A stretch of DNA of 48,166 bases. It comes from CAZNUM01 sp046861615 (GTDB lineage Bacteria; Fidelibacterota; Marinisomatia; Marinisomatales; TCS55). The stretch covers positions 1-48,166 of the forward strand of contig JBHHUS010000007.1 of assembly GCA_046861615.1 (NCBI GenBank). The letters run 5' to 3'. The translations under genes and the position numbers were made by a program. The notes below the pieces were generated by a model. It saw only the letters and a list, made by a program, of their open reading frames with translations, was not told where the DNA came from and did no database searches. Below are positions 17,578 through 27,776 of the stretch, one piece after another. Position 1 is the stretch's first letter. Each line of letters starts with the position of its first letter.

Positions 17578-19476
17578 ATGGGAAAAATTATTGGAATTGA
17601 TTTAGGTACTACTAATTCTTGTGTGGCTGTATTAGAAGGAGGCGAACCTACTGTTATTAACAGTCCTGAGGGTGGACGGACCACCCCTTCAATTGTTGCC
17701 TTTACTAAGGATGGAGAGCGTTTAGTCGGTCAACCGGCAAAGCGGCAGGCGGTAACAAACCCACAAAATACTGTTTTTTCAATTAAAAGGTTCATGGGCC
17801 GGAAATATAAAGAAGTTGGGATGGAAATTGATGAAGTTCCTTATACAGTTTCAAAAAACAGCAGCGGTAATGTTGTGGTGGAAGCCGGTGATAAAAAGTA
17901 CACTCCACCTGAAATCAGCGCTATGGTACTACAAAAATTAAAACAGACCGCTGAAGAACATTTGGGAACAAAGGTAACGGATGCTGTCATAACAGTACCG
18001 GCCTATTTTAATGATTCACAGCGGCAGGCTACTCAGGATGCAGGTAAAATTGCCGGATTGAATGTACGCCGGATTATTAATGAACCGACAGCAGCCTCCT
18101 TAGCCTACGGAATGGATAAGAAGAAAGATGAAGTTATTGCCGTTTTTGACTTGGGTGGAGGAACCTTTGATATCTCGATTCTGGAGTTGGGGGATGGCGT
18201 TTTTGAAGTGAAATCGACCAATGGTGATACCCACTTGGGCGGTGATGATTTTGATCAGAAGGTTATTGACTGGGTGGCCCGTGAATTTAAAAAGAGCGAT
18301 GGTATTGATCTTAAAAAAGATCCCATGGCGCTGCAACGGTTAAAGGAGGCTTCAGAAACCGCCAAAAAGGAATTGTCCAGTTCCAGTCAGACGGAAATTA
18401 ATTTACCCTTTATTACGGCGGATGCCTCCGGACCAAAGCATCTGAATATCAGTTTATCCCGCTCCAAGTTTGAAGAGCTGGTTTCCGATCTGGTGGATCG
18501 TACTACTGTCCCCTGTGAAGCAGCGGTAAAGGATGCCGGTTTGAAAACAAGTGACATTGACGAAGTCATCCTAGTCGGTGGTTCTACCCGGATTCCCATG
18601 GTGCAGGAACATGTTAAGAAAATATTCGGTAAAGAACCGAATAAAAGTGTAAATCCTGATGAAGTCGTTGCGGTGGGTGCCGCTATTCAAGGTGGTGTTC
18701 TTTCGGGAGATGTGGAGGATATTCTTCTCCTGGACGTTACACCCCTTTCTCTGGGAATTGAAACTCTGGGAGGTGTAGCTACTAGATTAATTGAAAGGAA
18801 TACTACTATCCCGACAAAGAAATCTCAGATATTCAGTACAGCCGCTGATAATCAGACCACTGTAGAGATTCACGTACTTCAGGGTGAGCGGGAAATGGCA
18901 GTCGATAATAAAACTATCGGTCGCTTTCATTTGGACGGGATCCCACCGGCACAGCGTGGTATTCCGCAGATCGAAGTTTCATTTGATATTGATGCAAACG
19001 GTATATTAAATGTGAGCGCTACGGATAAAGCAACCGGCAAGGCCCAGAGTATTCGGATTGAAGCCTCCAGTGGTCTTTCTGATTCAGAGATCGAAAAAAT
19101 GGTTAATGATGCTAAAAAGCATGAAGCTGAAGATAAGGAAAAACGGGATTCGATTGAATTACAAAATCAGGCGGAACAATTGATTTTCCAGACGGAAAAG
19201 AATATTAAAGAATATGAAGATAAACTGGATTCAGGGGAGACTAAGAAATTGCAGGATGGCGTTGAAAAATTGAAAAAAGCCAGGGACGCCGGTAAGAAAG
19301 ACGAAATCCGTGAGGCTATGGATGAGCTAAATAAGATCTGGAATGAAGTAGCTTCCAAGATGTATGAGGCGGCTAAAGAAAAGGCTCCGAAAGAAGAACC
19401 TCAGGCTAAGGGTCAATCTTCAAAAAAGAAGGATGACAGTGAAATTGAGGATGCCGATTTTGAGGTAGTGGATTAA
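17578..19476 (+). CDS. dnaK: Molecular chaperone DnaK (Hsp70)
   Basis: A 632-residue Hsp70 that binds exposed hydrophobic peptides in an ATP cycle driven by DnaJ and GrpE. The nucleotide-binding domain opens with IGIDLGTTNSCVAVLEGG, carries the AVFDLGGGTFDISIL phosphate loop and VILVGGSTRIPMVQ. The substrate domain follows from about residue 390 (DVTPLSLGIETLGG), then a helical lid and the conserved acidic end EDADFEVVD. Length is standard. Unlike many operons, grpE, dnaJ and hrcA are not adjacent: dnaK has its own promoter and a terminator directly downstream, so it seems monocistronic. Confidence 0.98.
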   Translation: MGKIIGIDLGTTNSCVAVLEGGEPTVINSPEGGRTTPSIVAFTKDGERLVGQPAKRQAVTNPQNTVFSIKRFMGRKYKEVGMEIDEVPYTVSKNSSGNVVVEAGDKKYTPPEISAMVLQKLKQTAEEHLGTKVTDAVITVPAYFNDSQRQATQDAGKIAGLNVRRIINEPTAASLAYGMDKKKDEVIAVFDLGGGTFDISILELGDGVFEVKSTNGDTHLGGDDFDQKVIDWVAREFKKSDGIDLKKDPMALQRLKEASETAKKELSSSSQTEINLPFITADASGPKHLNISLSRSKFEELVSDLVDRTTVPCEAAVKDAGLKTSDIDEVILVGGSTRIPMVQEHVKKIFGKEPNKSVNPDEVVAVGAAIQGGVLSGDVEDILLLDVTPLSLGIETLGGVATRLIERNTTIPTKKSQIFSTAADNQTTVEIHVLQGEREMAVDNKTIGRFHLDGIPPAQRGIPQIEVSFDIDANGILNVSATDKATGKAQSIRIEASSGLSDSEIEKMVNDAKKHEAEDKEKRDSIELQNQAEQLIFQTEKNIKEYEDKLDSGETKKLQDGVEKLKKARDAGKKDEIREAMDELNKIWNEVASKMYEAAKEKAPKEEPQAKGQSSKKKDDSEIEDADFEVVD

Positions 19477-19490
19477 TTCTGGAAGTCTTC

Positions 19491-19527
19491 AAAGAAAAAA
19501 AGCGTCTCTATTAGGGACGCTTTTTTT
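19491..19527 (+). terminator. Intrinsic terminator of dnaK
   Basis: AGCGTCTC (19501-19508) pairs with GGGACGCT (19514-19521) around a 5-base TATTA loop, with one G-U pair, followed by a run of seven T (19521-19527) and preceded by an A-rich run. This is a textbook Rho-independent terminator 24 bases after the dnaK stop. The flanking A-tract would also let it work in reverse. Confidence 0.92.
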
Positions 19528-19585
19528 ATATTTGGAACTACCAAATGGTAAATTCGTAAAGTTGCCACTGACCTTCATTCGTTAA

Positions 19586-22500
19586 ATGAAACATTTGAAA
19601 ACAATAATTTTGGTTTTAATCGGGGTGATATTGACTATCGTCATTTTTGGCTCATTCCCCAATTGGTGGAAATCCAGAATTGAATCCTATGTAAATGACC
19701 AGATACTGGACTCCAAAGGCTGGGAATTACACCTGGATTCTTTGTCTGGTAACTTTCTGACTTCTGTCAGTGCCTGGAACGTGAAATTAAGCGATCAACG
19801 GGGTAACCGGATTTCAGTACCAATCATTAAAGTAAATCCAAGTCTCATTTCATTTCTGTTTGGTAACCCCAGATTTAGTAACCTGACGGTTAAAGCTGCT
19901 GATATTACCTATTTACCTTTACGTTCCGATTCAGCTGTTTTTAATCCTGCTACTTCTGTTCGTCAGCTGCTTGGGATTCGGATTTGGGTATCCCAATTTC
20001 ATTTGGATGGAAAGCTCTATTTTCCGATTGCTGATTCACTGAAAGAAACCCAATTTAGCTGTGACGGCTCGCTAAGGCTGGGGAAAAAAAATTCGAACCT
20101 GCGATTTAATTCAGTGATATTGAATATTCCGGATTTGAACCTGGGACTTAATCTGCAATCGATAGAAGGACTAATTGAAAAAGACAGCCTAGTTTTAAAT
20201 TTTGATCACTCCAGGATCAACAATCAAATGTTGATTGGAAATATTAGTTATTCCTGGATCCCGGAAAACAAAGTTGTGGCCAGTTTATCCATAAAAGACT
20301 TCCAACTTTCAGATAAACTATTTTCTGAATTTCCATTAAGACCCAAGTTATCTAGATTCAACGTTGATGTACAGTTTCAATCAGATTTAAAACGGATTAG
20401 CGGTAAAACTCAGATTGACAATAATCTTGGCTTACACTTGAAAGGTGATTTCTTTGTCACGGGATTGCCGGAATATTTCCATTTAAATAATCTAACCTTG
20501 ACCGGAGATAAGACCACATTGGAAACAAAAGGTATATTGGAGCGTTCCGGGCGCTTTAGCGGGAATTTCCGACTTTCTAATTTAGACCTTAGCCAGTGGC
20601 TGGAGAATCAACGATCATCCGATGTAAGCGGTTATCTGATTATTGAGGGTCAAGCCCGGAAATTCAAGATTGCTTCATTAGAACTTTCCGGCGAGGTGGA
20701 TGAGTCTCGTCTTTATTCTGATGAACACGCCTTGATTTCAGGCAGCGTTTTGTACGCTGATAATAAACTAAGCACTCTGAACCCAGTCATGTTGACGGTT
20801 GGCTCCAGTTCAGTTAAAATTGAAGGAAGCGAGAAATTTACTACTGATTCTATCGATTTATTTTTAGAACTGCAGGATGCCAATACCTTTCTTTTCAGCA
20901 AATTGATCGGTGATACATTATCCAATGGAAAGGCTACAGGAACGATGGAATTATTTGGTACTCTGGATAATCTGGACGCAAATGTTAATTTGATCATTCG
21001 GGATTTTACCTACAAGGGTGCCTTTTTAGATTATTTTGAGTTGAATGGTTCTTTGGGTAATCTGCCATCCCTGACCAGTGGGAATATAAAAGTTAAGTTC
21101 GGAAATGGAACCTGGCGCGACTATGGTTTTAACGGTGGTACCGGTGAATTCTTTATTCAGGGTGATAAAATCATGATTTCCGGGATGGAGCTGAAACAGG
21201 GAAAGAATTTCTTCCAATTGTCGGGTTCTGTGGAGGAGAAAAGGGTATTGTTTGTAGATCGGTTACAGGTGGCTTATAACGATCACTATTTGATTAATCC
21301 GGCGCCGCTGGAATTTCGTTTGACGGACAATGGAATTTCAATCCAGCCGTTTGAGTTGCATGTGGATGACGGAGTTGTGGAGGGTTTTTACAATTCAGAA
21401 CCGCCGATGAGCGGACGCTTGAAGTTTTCCAATATTCCCAGCGATTTAATCTATATTATTAATCTACCTGAAAAATATGATTTAAGCGGAATGGCGTTCG
21501 GGGAAATCGGATTAAAACAGGCCGGAGAAACGCCTGATTATAATGTCGATTTAAGTATTAAAAATGGTGAAATAGCCCAACAACATTTCGATGATTTTTA
21601 TTTTTCTGCTTTCTATCGTAAAGAGATGTTACATATTGATGAATTAACGTTAACGCAGGGATCAAGAACCGGACTTCAACTCACAGGTAGTTTCCCATTG
21701 CAAGATGGTGGTGATCGACCCGGGAAAGTTGATTTGCAATCCAGTTTTAAAAATCTGGATTTAGCAGTTTTGACTCAGTTTATTCCCAATTGGTTTAAAA
21801 TTGGCGGACGAATCACCGGGGATTTTAATATTAGCGGTTCCACAGAAAAAACCCGGTATCAGTTCAATTCGGAGATCTCGGACGCTCAATTTGAATCGAT
21901 ACCTTTTGGGGTTCTCCGCGGTAACGGTACTTTTGACGGAAAAAATTTACGTTTTGACTACCTGGAATCGATTCGGGGAGAAAACAGAATTAACGGTTCA
22001 GGTTCACTACCTCTTGATTTTAATTTAGCCTCAGAACAATTCGGAAAATACCAACCACAGGGAGAATTTGATTTTAGTGTTCATGGTAATTTCACTGACT
22101 TCATTTTCTTGACAAATTATCTCGTCGATGTGGACTCTATTCGGGGAGATATTGAAGTTGAACTGGAATTGAAGGGGCCTCCGGATAAAATTATGCGCCA
22201 AGGAAGTATTTCCGTCTCCGGGGGCAGGATTTACACTGTTTTAATAGATGCTCCAGTGTTAAATGTGGAAGCTCAGGCAAACATTCAGGATAATTTACTC
22301 ACGGTGGAAACGTTTAATGGGTCACTGGTAAACCGACAGAAAAAAAGGAAAATGAAACAAAATCTTCATCTTACCGGTACAATGGATCTGACCCGGTTTT
22401 TTGAACCGCGTTTTGATATCAATCTGACTGGGGAAAAGGTCTATTTCAAATCGCTGTCCGGCGAGATTGAGGGTTCTGCGGATGTGGATTTACAGGTTAT

Positions 22501-23365
22501 TGGCAAAGATACAATCAATATTACAGGGGTCATTGCAGCTTTGGATGGTGCCTATTACCAGGATTTCAACAGCCCGGAAACGATTGAATCCGTCAGCACG
22601 TCGAGTCGAGTCATAACCAATTATAATTTACGGTTCCCGATTAAGGAGCGATTTGCTATTCGGAACTCCCAGATTGATACTGAAATTGGCGGGGAACTGG
22701 ATATGTCCAAAATAGGGGACAAGGATTGGGATTATTCCGGGGAAATCCAGTTTTTAAATGGAAAGATTTATTACTATCTGGGCGGCGATGTTTTTGAAAA
22801 TTTAAAGGGTAGTATGACTTTCGATGGGAAGGGATTCAATCCGTTTTTGGATATCTCTGCCATGACCAAAATCGGGGATGCTGAAATACGGTTAGGAGTT
22901 TACGGACCATTGAATAACCCTGAATGGGTTTTTGATTCGAACCAGGGTTTATCAGAAAGTGATATCTTGCAGCTGTTGACCTTTCACACCCGCATTAGTG
23001 AGGAAGGCATCACCTCCGAAGGGTTAGGAACCCAGGCCCAATCTGTTCTGGGGGCTTATCTTGAAAGACAGTTTGAAAAGAATTTTATCCGGTTAAGTGG
23101 TTTGGAATCCATCGGCTTGGTGGAAGAAGTTAGTATTTCGGGGACCTCCGATCTGATTAACAAACAGGGAGGTGAAGATTTTACTATTAGTGCTAAAGTT
23201 TCGGATCGTTTTTCATTTAATTATCGCCGTTCCTTTTCTTTGGATAACCCTTATCAAAATCGGGTAGGTGTAGAATATAAATTAAATCCGTATTTTTCAA
23301 TGGTGGGAAACGTAGATGAAACGGGTCAAATGCACATGAAACTGCGCCTTCGATATTCTTATTAA
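19586..23365 (+). CDS. tamB: TamB-like translocation and assembly module protein (DUF490)
   Basis: A 1259-residue protein with one N-terminal signal anchor (about residues 5-24, ILVLIGVILTIVIFG) followed by a long periplasmic region dominated by beta-strand-like, repetitive sequence. The final 300 residues match the TamB/DUF490 domain, including a SESDILQLLTFHTR segment and a terminal LRLRYSY. AsmA/TamB-type proteins span the periplasm as a hydrophobic groove, now linked to phospholipid transport and outer-membrane protein insertion. The gene is followed 6 bases later by an Omp85 protein, the usual TamA-TamB partnership, though in reverse order to E. coli. No clear Shine-Dalgarno precedes the ATG. 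Confidence 0.87.
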   Translation: MKHLKTIILVLIGVILTIVIFGSFPNWWKSRIESYVNDQILDSKGWELHLDSLSGNFLTSVSAWNVKLSDQRGNRISVPIIKVNPSLISFLFGNPRFSNLTVKAADITYLPLRSDSAVFNPATSVRQLLGIRIWVSQFHLDGKLYFPIADSLKETQFSCDGSLRLGKKNSNLRFNSVILNIPDLNLGLNLQSIEGLIEKDSLVLNFDHSRINNQMLIGNISYSWIPENKVVASLSIKDFQLSDKLFSEFPLRPKLSRFNVDVQFQSDLKRISGKTQIDNNLGLHLKGDFFVTGLPEYFHLNNLTLTGDKTTLETKGILERSGRFSGNFRLSNLDLSQWLENQRSSDVSGYLIIEGQARKFKIASLELSGEVDESRLYSDEHALISGSVLYADNKLSTLNPVMLTVGSSSVKIEGSEKFTTDSIDLFLELQDANTFLFSKLIGDTLSNGKATGTMELFGTLDNLDANVNLIIRDFTYKGAFLDYFELNGSLGNLPSLTSGNIKVKFGNGTWRDYGFNGGTGEFFIQGDKIMISGMELKQGKNFFQLSGSVEEKRVLFVDRLQVAYNDHYLINPAPLEFRLTDNGISIQPFELHVDDGVVEGFYNSEPPMSGRLKFSNIPSDLIYIINLPEKYDLSGMAFGEIGLKQAGETPDYNVDLSIKNGEIAQQHFDDFYFSAFYRKEMLHIDELTLTQGSRTGLQLTGSFPLQDGGDRPGKVDLQSSFKNLDLAVLTQFIPNWFKIGGRITGDFNISGSTEKTRYQFNSEISDAQFESIPFGVLRGNGTFDGKNLRFDYLESIRGENRINGSGSLPLDFNLASEQFGKYQPQGEFDFSVHGNFTDFIFLTNYLVDVDSIRGDIEVELELKGPPDKIMRQGSISVSGGRIYTVLIDAPVLNVEAQANIQDNLLTVETFNGSLVNRQKKRKMKQNLHLTGTMDLTRFFEPRFDINLTGEKVYFKSLSGEIEGSADVDLQVIGKDTINITGVIAALDGAYYQDFNSPETIESVSTSSRVITNYNLRFPIKERFAIRNSQIDTEIGGELDMSKIGDKDWDYSGEIQFLNGKIYYYLGGDVFENLKGSMTFDGKGFNPFLDISAMTKIGDAEIRLGVYGPLNNPEWVFDSNQGLSESDILQLLTFHTRISEEGITSEGLGTQAQSVLGAYLERQFEKNFIRLSGLESIGLVEEVSISGTSDLINKQGGEDFTISAKVSDRFSFNYRRSFSLDNPYQNRVGVEYKLNPYFSMVGNVDETGQMHMKLRLRYSY

Positions 23366-23371
23366 ATTCTG

Positions 23372-25231
23372 ATGAAACCTAAATTTTTTCTAGTGTTCCT
23401 TTGGAGCGTGTTGCTCTGGAACACTCCAGTTTTTTTATTCGCTACAAACAACGAAAATTTACTGGTGAATTCGGTTACGATCACTGGTAATGAGCATATT
23501 AGTACACGCACTTTAAAACAGCAACTTCAATTACGGGCTCCATTTTTATTCCGTCATGATGAATTTGACCGGAGACTGTTAAAACTGGATGCCATTACTT
23601 TAAAAAATTATTACCGATCCAATGGCTATCTTAAAGCCTCCGTTATTGATTCATTTAGTATCCAGGATGATAATGTGGATTTATTTTTTAAAGTGCATGA
23701 GGGCAGACAGTATTTTTTACACGGTATTGAAATCACAGGAGCTCAGGTTGTTTCTGGGAAAAAAATAGCAGCAATTTTAGGTCTTGAAAAAAATAAGCCT
23801 TTCAATCCCATCAGAATCAATACCAATATGCCTCTGGTGGATGAAGAATACCAACGTCACGGAAAGCTCTATAATCGTTTAAAATTAGAGCGTGAAATCG
23901 GTGACTCGATTAATGTCTATATTTTTATTGATGAGGGGCCGGATGTCCATATTGCCTTGACACTCATCAATGGGAACAATCGGGTGGATAGTTCCTACGT
24001 TCGCCGTGAGTTTTTATTCAACTCAGGAGATATTTACAATAAAAATGTTATGGACCGAACGAAGCAAATTTTATTGGAAACCGGATTTTTCTCTTCGATC
24101 AATTTTGCGCCTCAACCGGTGTCTGGAGTCGATACACTGGTGCAGGTAAATGTCCAGGTAAAAGAATTTGAAAAGCGGGGAGAAATATCTCTTGAACCGG
24201 GATATTTTGAAATTGAATGGAGTGAAGGGATAAATAAATTACTTGGATTTGGCGGTTATCTGGAATGGTTAGACCGAATGGTATTCGGTTCCACCACCCG
24301 GTTCAGTGCCCGGGGGGCAGCGGTTATGCCGACGGAGGAGGGCTTTCAATACCCGCGATTCAGTCTGGAAGCGAAACTATCCAACCAGCGTCCGTTCCCG
24401 GAATGGCTGGTCCCTTTTCGTGTGCCTTCACAGGTGAAATTATATTATCAGCAGTTTAAAAATTTCGGAGATGAATCGGGCCCCTATATTAGACGTCTGG
24501 GGTTGGAATACTCCAATATCTTCAGGTTTTATAAACGCTCTTCGATTGAATTCGGGATCCAATGGGAGCGTTTTAATGAATCAAAACATTATTCCAGTAA
24601 CCAAATCGTACAACCAAGTCAGATAGAACAGCGGAAACTTTCGGTGGATATACATTTAGATTACCGTGACGATCCGTTTTATCCCCTGCGCGGAACCATG
24701 TTGCTGTTAAGCGTTAATTCTTCCGGAGGCATTTTAGGTGGTACCAGAACATTCACAAAATTTGAAACTGATTTACGCCAATATGTTACATTATTCAACT
24801 GGGTAACACTGGCAGGAAGAATCAATGGCGGCTTAATTACCGGATGGAATGAATCCTATGAAAATTATGAAAAAATATTATTTGAGAAATTTTATTTAGG
24901 TGGTAGTAATACTCTGCGGGCCTGGCGACCTTTGCGCCGTATGGAAAATATTATTGGCGGGAAGGCTTATCCGGTAGGGAATACCGTAAAAGTGCTAACA
25001 AACCTGGAGGGACGTTTTCCGCTGTTCTGGAGAGTCGGTGGCGTTTTATTCATGGATGGTGGAACAATCGCCAGTAAAACCAAATATGTTACTTTTTCTG
25101 GTTTAACCTGGAATTACGGCCTGGGAATAACCCTTGGCACACCGTTTGGACCCATCCGCGTGGACTATGCCAGAGCAGTCGATGATCCAAGTATTCAACA
25201 ATTACACTTCGGGTTTTTATATGCTTTTTAA
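23372..25231 (+). CDS. Omp85-family outer membrane protein (TamA/BamA-like)
   Basis: 619 residues. A signal peptide (about 1-24, FFLVFLWSVLLWNTPVFLFA) leads into about three POTRA-like repeats, recognisable at LLVNSVTITGNEHIS (near 30), FLHGIEITGAQVV (near 115) and IALTLINGNNRVDSS (near 195). From about residue 275 a C-terminal beta-barrel follows, with GRINGGLITG, FYLGGSNTLRAWRP and GPIRVDYARAV signature segments and a terminal phenylalanine. Omp85 proteins fold or export proteins across the outer membrane. Three POTRAs and the tamB neighbour favour TamA; BamA normally has five. It is probably co-transcribed with tamB. Confidence 0.88.
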   Translation: MKPKFFLVFLWSVLLWNTPVFLFATNNENLLVNSVTITGNEHISTRTLKQQLQLRAPFLFRHDEFDRRLLKLDAITLKNYYRSNGYLKASVIDSFSIQDDNVDLFFKVHEGRQYFLHGIEITGAQVVSGKKIAAILGLEKNKPFNPIRINTNMPLVDEEYQRHGKLYNRLKLEREIGDSINVYIFIDEGPDVHIALTLINGNNRVDSSYVRREFLFNSGDIYNKNVMDRTKQILLETGFFSSINFAPQPVSGVDTLVQVNVQVKEFEKRGEISLEPGYFEIEWSEGINKLLGFGGYLEWLDRMVFGSTTRFSARGAAVMPTEEGFQYPRFSLEAKLSNQRPFPEWLVPFRVPSQVKLYYQQFKNFGDESGPYIRRLGLEYSNIFRFYKRSSIEFGIQWERFNESKHYSSNQIVQPSQIEQRKLSVDIHLDYRDDPFYPLRGTMLLLSVNSSGGILGGTRTFTKFETDLRQYVTLFNWVTLAGRINGGLITGWNESYENYEKILFEKFYLGGSNTLRAWRPLRRMENIIGGKAYPVGNTVKVLTNLEGRFPLFWRVGGVLFMDGGTIASKTKYVTFSGLTWNYGLGITLGTPFGPIRVDYARAVDDPSIQQLHFGFLYAF

Positions 25232-25312
25232 CTGGAACTATTAACCGTCACTAATCGTATGGATCAATTTATATTTCAGATTGTTTAACTCAGGGAAAAT
25301 GAAACTTTAAAA

Positions 25313-25804
25313 ATGCATTGGAAATATTCAGGTAGTCTGTCAGGAATTATAGTTTTATTTATGGTCGGATGCAGCGGTTTTAAGTCTGTGGATCAAACGT
25401 TTAAATCGGCTGAAGCATTAAGGAACTCCGGCAAAATGCTGGCGGCAATTGAACAACTTAATACGATTGTATTGGAACACCGGGCTCACAAACGAGCGGC
25501 AGAAGCCCAGTATTTAATCGCTGAGATCTATTACCGTGACCTTAAGGATTTTAAACAGGCAATCGAAAATTATCAGAAGATTGACGAATTATTCCCTGAG
25601 TCGGCTCAAATACCGTATGCTTTATTTATGCAAGGTTTTATTAATGCAAATGTACTGGCTGATTTTTCGGTGGCTGATACGATTTACCGTAAATTTTTAA
25701 TACTGTATCCGGAGCACGAATTAGCTCCTTCAGTGGAATTTGAATTAAAATATCTTGGGAAAGATATTGACGAAATCCCGGAGTTGAAAGATATTGCTTC
25801 TTAA
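25313..25804 (+). CDS. TPR-containing lipoprotein, BamD/YfiO-like
   Basis: A 163-residue protein with a lipoprotein signal: a hydrophobic stretch ending in VGC, with the acylated cysteine at residue 20. The rest is helical TPR-type sequence (AAEAQYLIAEIYYRDLKDFKQAIENY, and a second pair ending in YPEHELAPSVEFEL), as in BamD/YbgF. BamD is an outer-membrane lipoprotein of the barrel assembly machine, but E. coli BamD is about 245 residues with five TPRs, so this one is short. Its place right after the Omp85 gene suggests an envelope-assembly role. It could also be a general TPR lipoprotein. Confidence 0.65.
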   Translation: MHWKYSGSLSGIIVLFMVGCSGFKSVDQTFKSAEALRNSGKMLAAIEQLNTIVLEHRAHKRAAEAQYLIAEIYYRDLKDFKQAIENYQKIDELFPESAQIPYALFMQGFINANVLADFSVADTIYRKFLILYPEHELAPSVEFELKYLGKDIDEIPELKDIAS

Positions 25805-25819
25805 AAAGGGAGAGGAGAG

Positions 25820-26815
25820 ATGACAGAATTTAGTCTGGCAAAAATAAACAAGCGGATTGAAGAAGAATCGCAGTTTATTGATCAAATCAAACATTCAATT
25901 GCTGAAAATATTGTTGGACAGCAGGAGCTGGTCAATAAAATATTAATCGGTTTATTAGCCAATGGTCACCTGTTATTGGAGGGCGTGCCGGGTTTGGCCA
26001 AAACGCTGTTGGTTAAAACCCTGGCACAGGTGATTGATACGCAATTTCAGAGGATCCAATTCACTCCGGATATGCTTCCGGCTGATTTATTGGGAACCCT
26101 GATTTTTAACCAGAAAAAGAGCACCTTTGAAACGCGGAAGGGACCTATTTTTTCTAATATCATCTTGGCAGATGAGATTAACCGGGCGCCCTCTAAAGTG
26201 CAAAGTGCCTTGCTTGAGGCCATGCAGGAACGTCAAATTACAATTGGGAATGATACTTTTTTGCTGGAGTCGCCGTTTCTGGTTTTGGCTACACAAAATC
26301 CAATTGAACAGGAGGGCACTTATCCCCTGCCGGAAGCTCAGGTAGACCGTTTTATCATGAAGCTGAAAGTACATTACCCCCAGAAAAGTGAGGAGCGGCA
26401 TATTTTACGTAAAGCCGCCCGGACTGGCAAAATCGAGCCTTTAAAACCCGTTGTAAAACCGGAACAAATATTAATGGCCCAGGGGACAATTGATGACATT
26501 TATGTCGATGAAAAAATTGAAGATTATGTCCTGAGCCTTGTATTCGCAACCCGTGATCCAGAGGCCTACCGTTTGGAGGATCTAAAGGAGATGATTGAAT
26601 ATGGCGCTTCACCACGGGCGACCATCAACCTGATCCTGGCTGCTAAGGCCCGGGCGTTCATAGAGCACCGTGGCTTTATTACACCGGAGGATATCCGTTA
26701 CGTGGGAATAGATGTTCTTCGCCATCGAATTATTTTAACCTATGAAGCTGAAGCCGAAGATTTGAGCTCTGAAGATGTAATTCGCCGCTTATATGAAGTA
26801 ATTGAAGTACCCTGA
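25820..26815 (+). CDS. MoxR-family AAA+ ATPase
   Basis: 331 residues of the MoxR class, chaperone-like ATPases that act with VWA proteins to mature target complexes. The Walker A is in EGVPGLAKTLLVKTL (G55 onward), in the MoxR-specific GVPGLAKT form. Walker B is ILADEINRAPSKVQSALLEAMQERQ, followed by sensor 1 LATQNPIEQEGTYPLPEAQ and a C-terminal lid domain with YGASPRATINL. A strong ribosome binding site (GGGAGAGGAG) precedes the ATG. It is followed by a DUF58 gene and a BatD-like gene, the usual partners. Confidence 0.94.
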   Translation: MTEFSLAKINKRIEEESQFIDQIKHSIAENIVGQQELVNKILIGLLANGHLLLEGVPGLAKTLLVKTLAQVIDTQFQRIQFTPDMLPADLLGTLIFNQKKSTFETRKGPIFSNIILADEINRAPSKVQSALLEAMQERQITIGNDTFLLESPFLVLATQNPIEQEGTYPLPEAQVDRFIMKLKVHYPQKSEERHILRKAARTGKIEPLKPVVKPEQILMAQGTIDDIYVDEKIEDYVLSLVFATRDPEAYRLEDLKEMIEYGASPRATINLILAAKARAFIEHRGFITPEDIRYVGIDVLRHRIILTYEAEAEDLSSEDVIRRLYEVIEVP

Positions 26816-26896
26816 TCCGGGATGAGTTTTAATTATATTATTACGGTCGTTTTATTTGGAAAACTGAATTCCAAGTCCAGCAAAATAGATTAGGTA

Positions 26897-27772
26897 ATGA
26901 TTCCCCGGGAAATCCTGGCTAAGGTTCGGCAGATTGAAATCTACACTAAGGGATTGGTTCAGGACCTGTTCGGCGGTGAATATCATTCTGTTTTCAAGGG
27001 CCGGGGAATGACTTTCTCGGAAGTGCGTGAGTATATACCGGGGGATGACATTCGTTTAATTGACTGGAACGTGACAGCCCGTTACAATTCCCCATATGTT
27101 AAAATATTTGAGGAAGAGCGTGAACTTACGGTTTACCTGATTGTGGATGTGAGTCGCTCAGGTCATTTTGGCACGCTGGATCAGTTCAAATCGGAACAGG
27201 CTGCAGAGATTGCGGCTGTTCTGGGATTTTCGGCGATTAAGAATCAGGATAAAGTGGGATTGATCCTGTTCAGTGACCACGTGGAAAAATTCGTCGCACC
27301 AAAAAAAGGTCGTTCCCACATTTTAAGAGTCGTACGGGAAGTCCTGTTTCATGAACCTCAGGGCAGGGGGACTGACATTGCCAATGTGTTGGAATTTTTA
27401 ATGAAAGTGGCTAAACGACGCTCGGTTGTATTTCTTTTATCTGATTATATGGGCTCTGGTTACTGGAAAGAGTTAAAACATGCCAATCGAAAGCATGATA
27501 TGATCGGCATCCGTATCTGGGACCCGGCTGAAAATTTATTACCCGATTTAGGATTGGTAAAATTGCACGATCCTGAAACAGAAGAATCCTTTTGGACTGA
27601 TTTAAACTCCATTGAACAAAGAAAACACCTTCAGAACGAACGTGAATCCAAATGGCAGAAATTCAGGCGTGAATGTGACCGCATTAATTTTGATCTGATT
27701 TCCATATCTACCCATGAGGATTATGTGGATCCAATCATAAATTATTTTCGTCGTCGAATAAAACGCTACTGA
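26897..27772 (+). CDS. DUF58 domain protein (VWA-like)
   Basis: A 291-residue DUF58 protein, the standard genomic partner of MoxR ATPases. It carries the GRGMTFSEVREYIPGDDIRLIDWNVTAR signature in the N-terminal part, then a VWA-like fold with a MIDAS-type DxSxS motif from D84 (VDVSRSG). No membrane helices are apparent, unlike longer family members. Its biochemical role is not established; the family is linked to stress resistance and membrane-protein maturation. It starts at ATG 81 bases after moxR and is followed 4 bases later by the BatD-like gene. Confidence 0.9.
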   Translation: MIPREILAKVRQIEIYTKGLVQDLFGGEYHSVFKGRGMTFSEVREYIPGDDIRLIDWNVTARYNSPYVKIFEEERELTVYLIVDVSRSGHFGTLDQFKSEQAAEIAAVLGFSAIKNQDKVGLILFSDHVEKFVAPKKGRSHILRVVREVLFHEPQGRGTDIANVLEFLMKVAKRRSVVFLLSDYMGSGYWKELKHANRKHDMIGIRIWDPAENLLPDLGLVKLHDPETEESFWTDLNSIEQRKHLQNERESKWQKFRRECDRINFDLISISTHEDYVDPIINYFRRRIKRY

Positions 27773-27776
27773 AACA

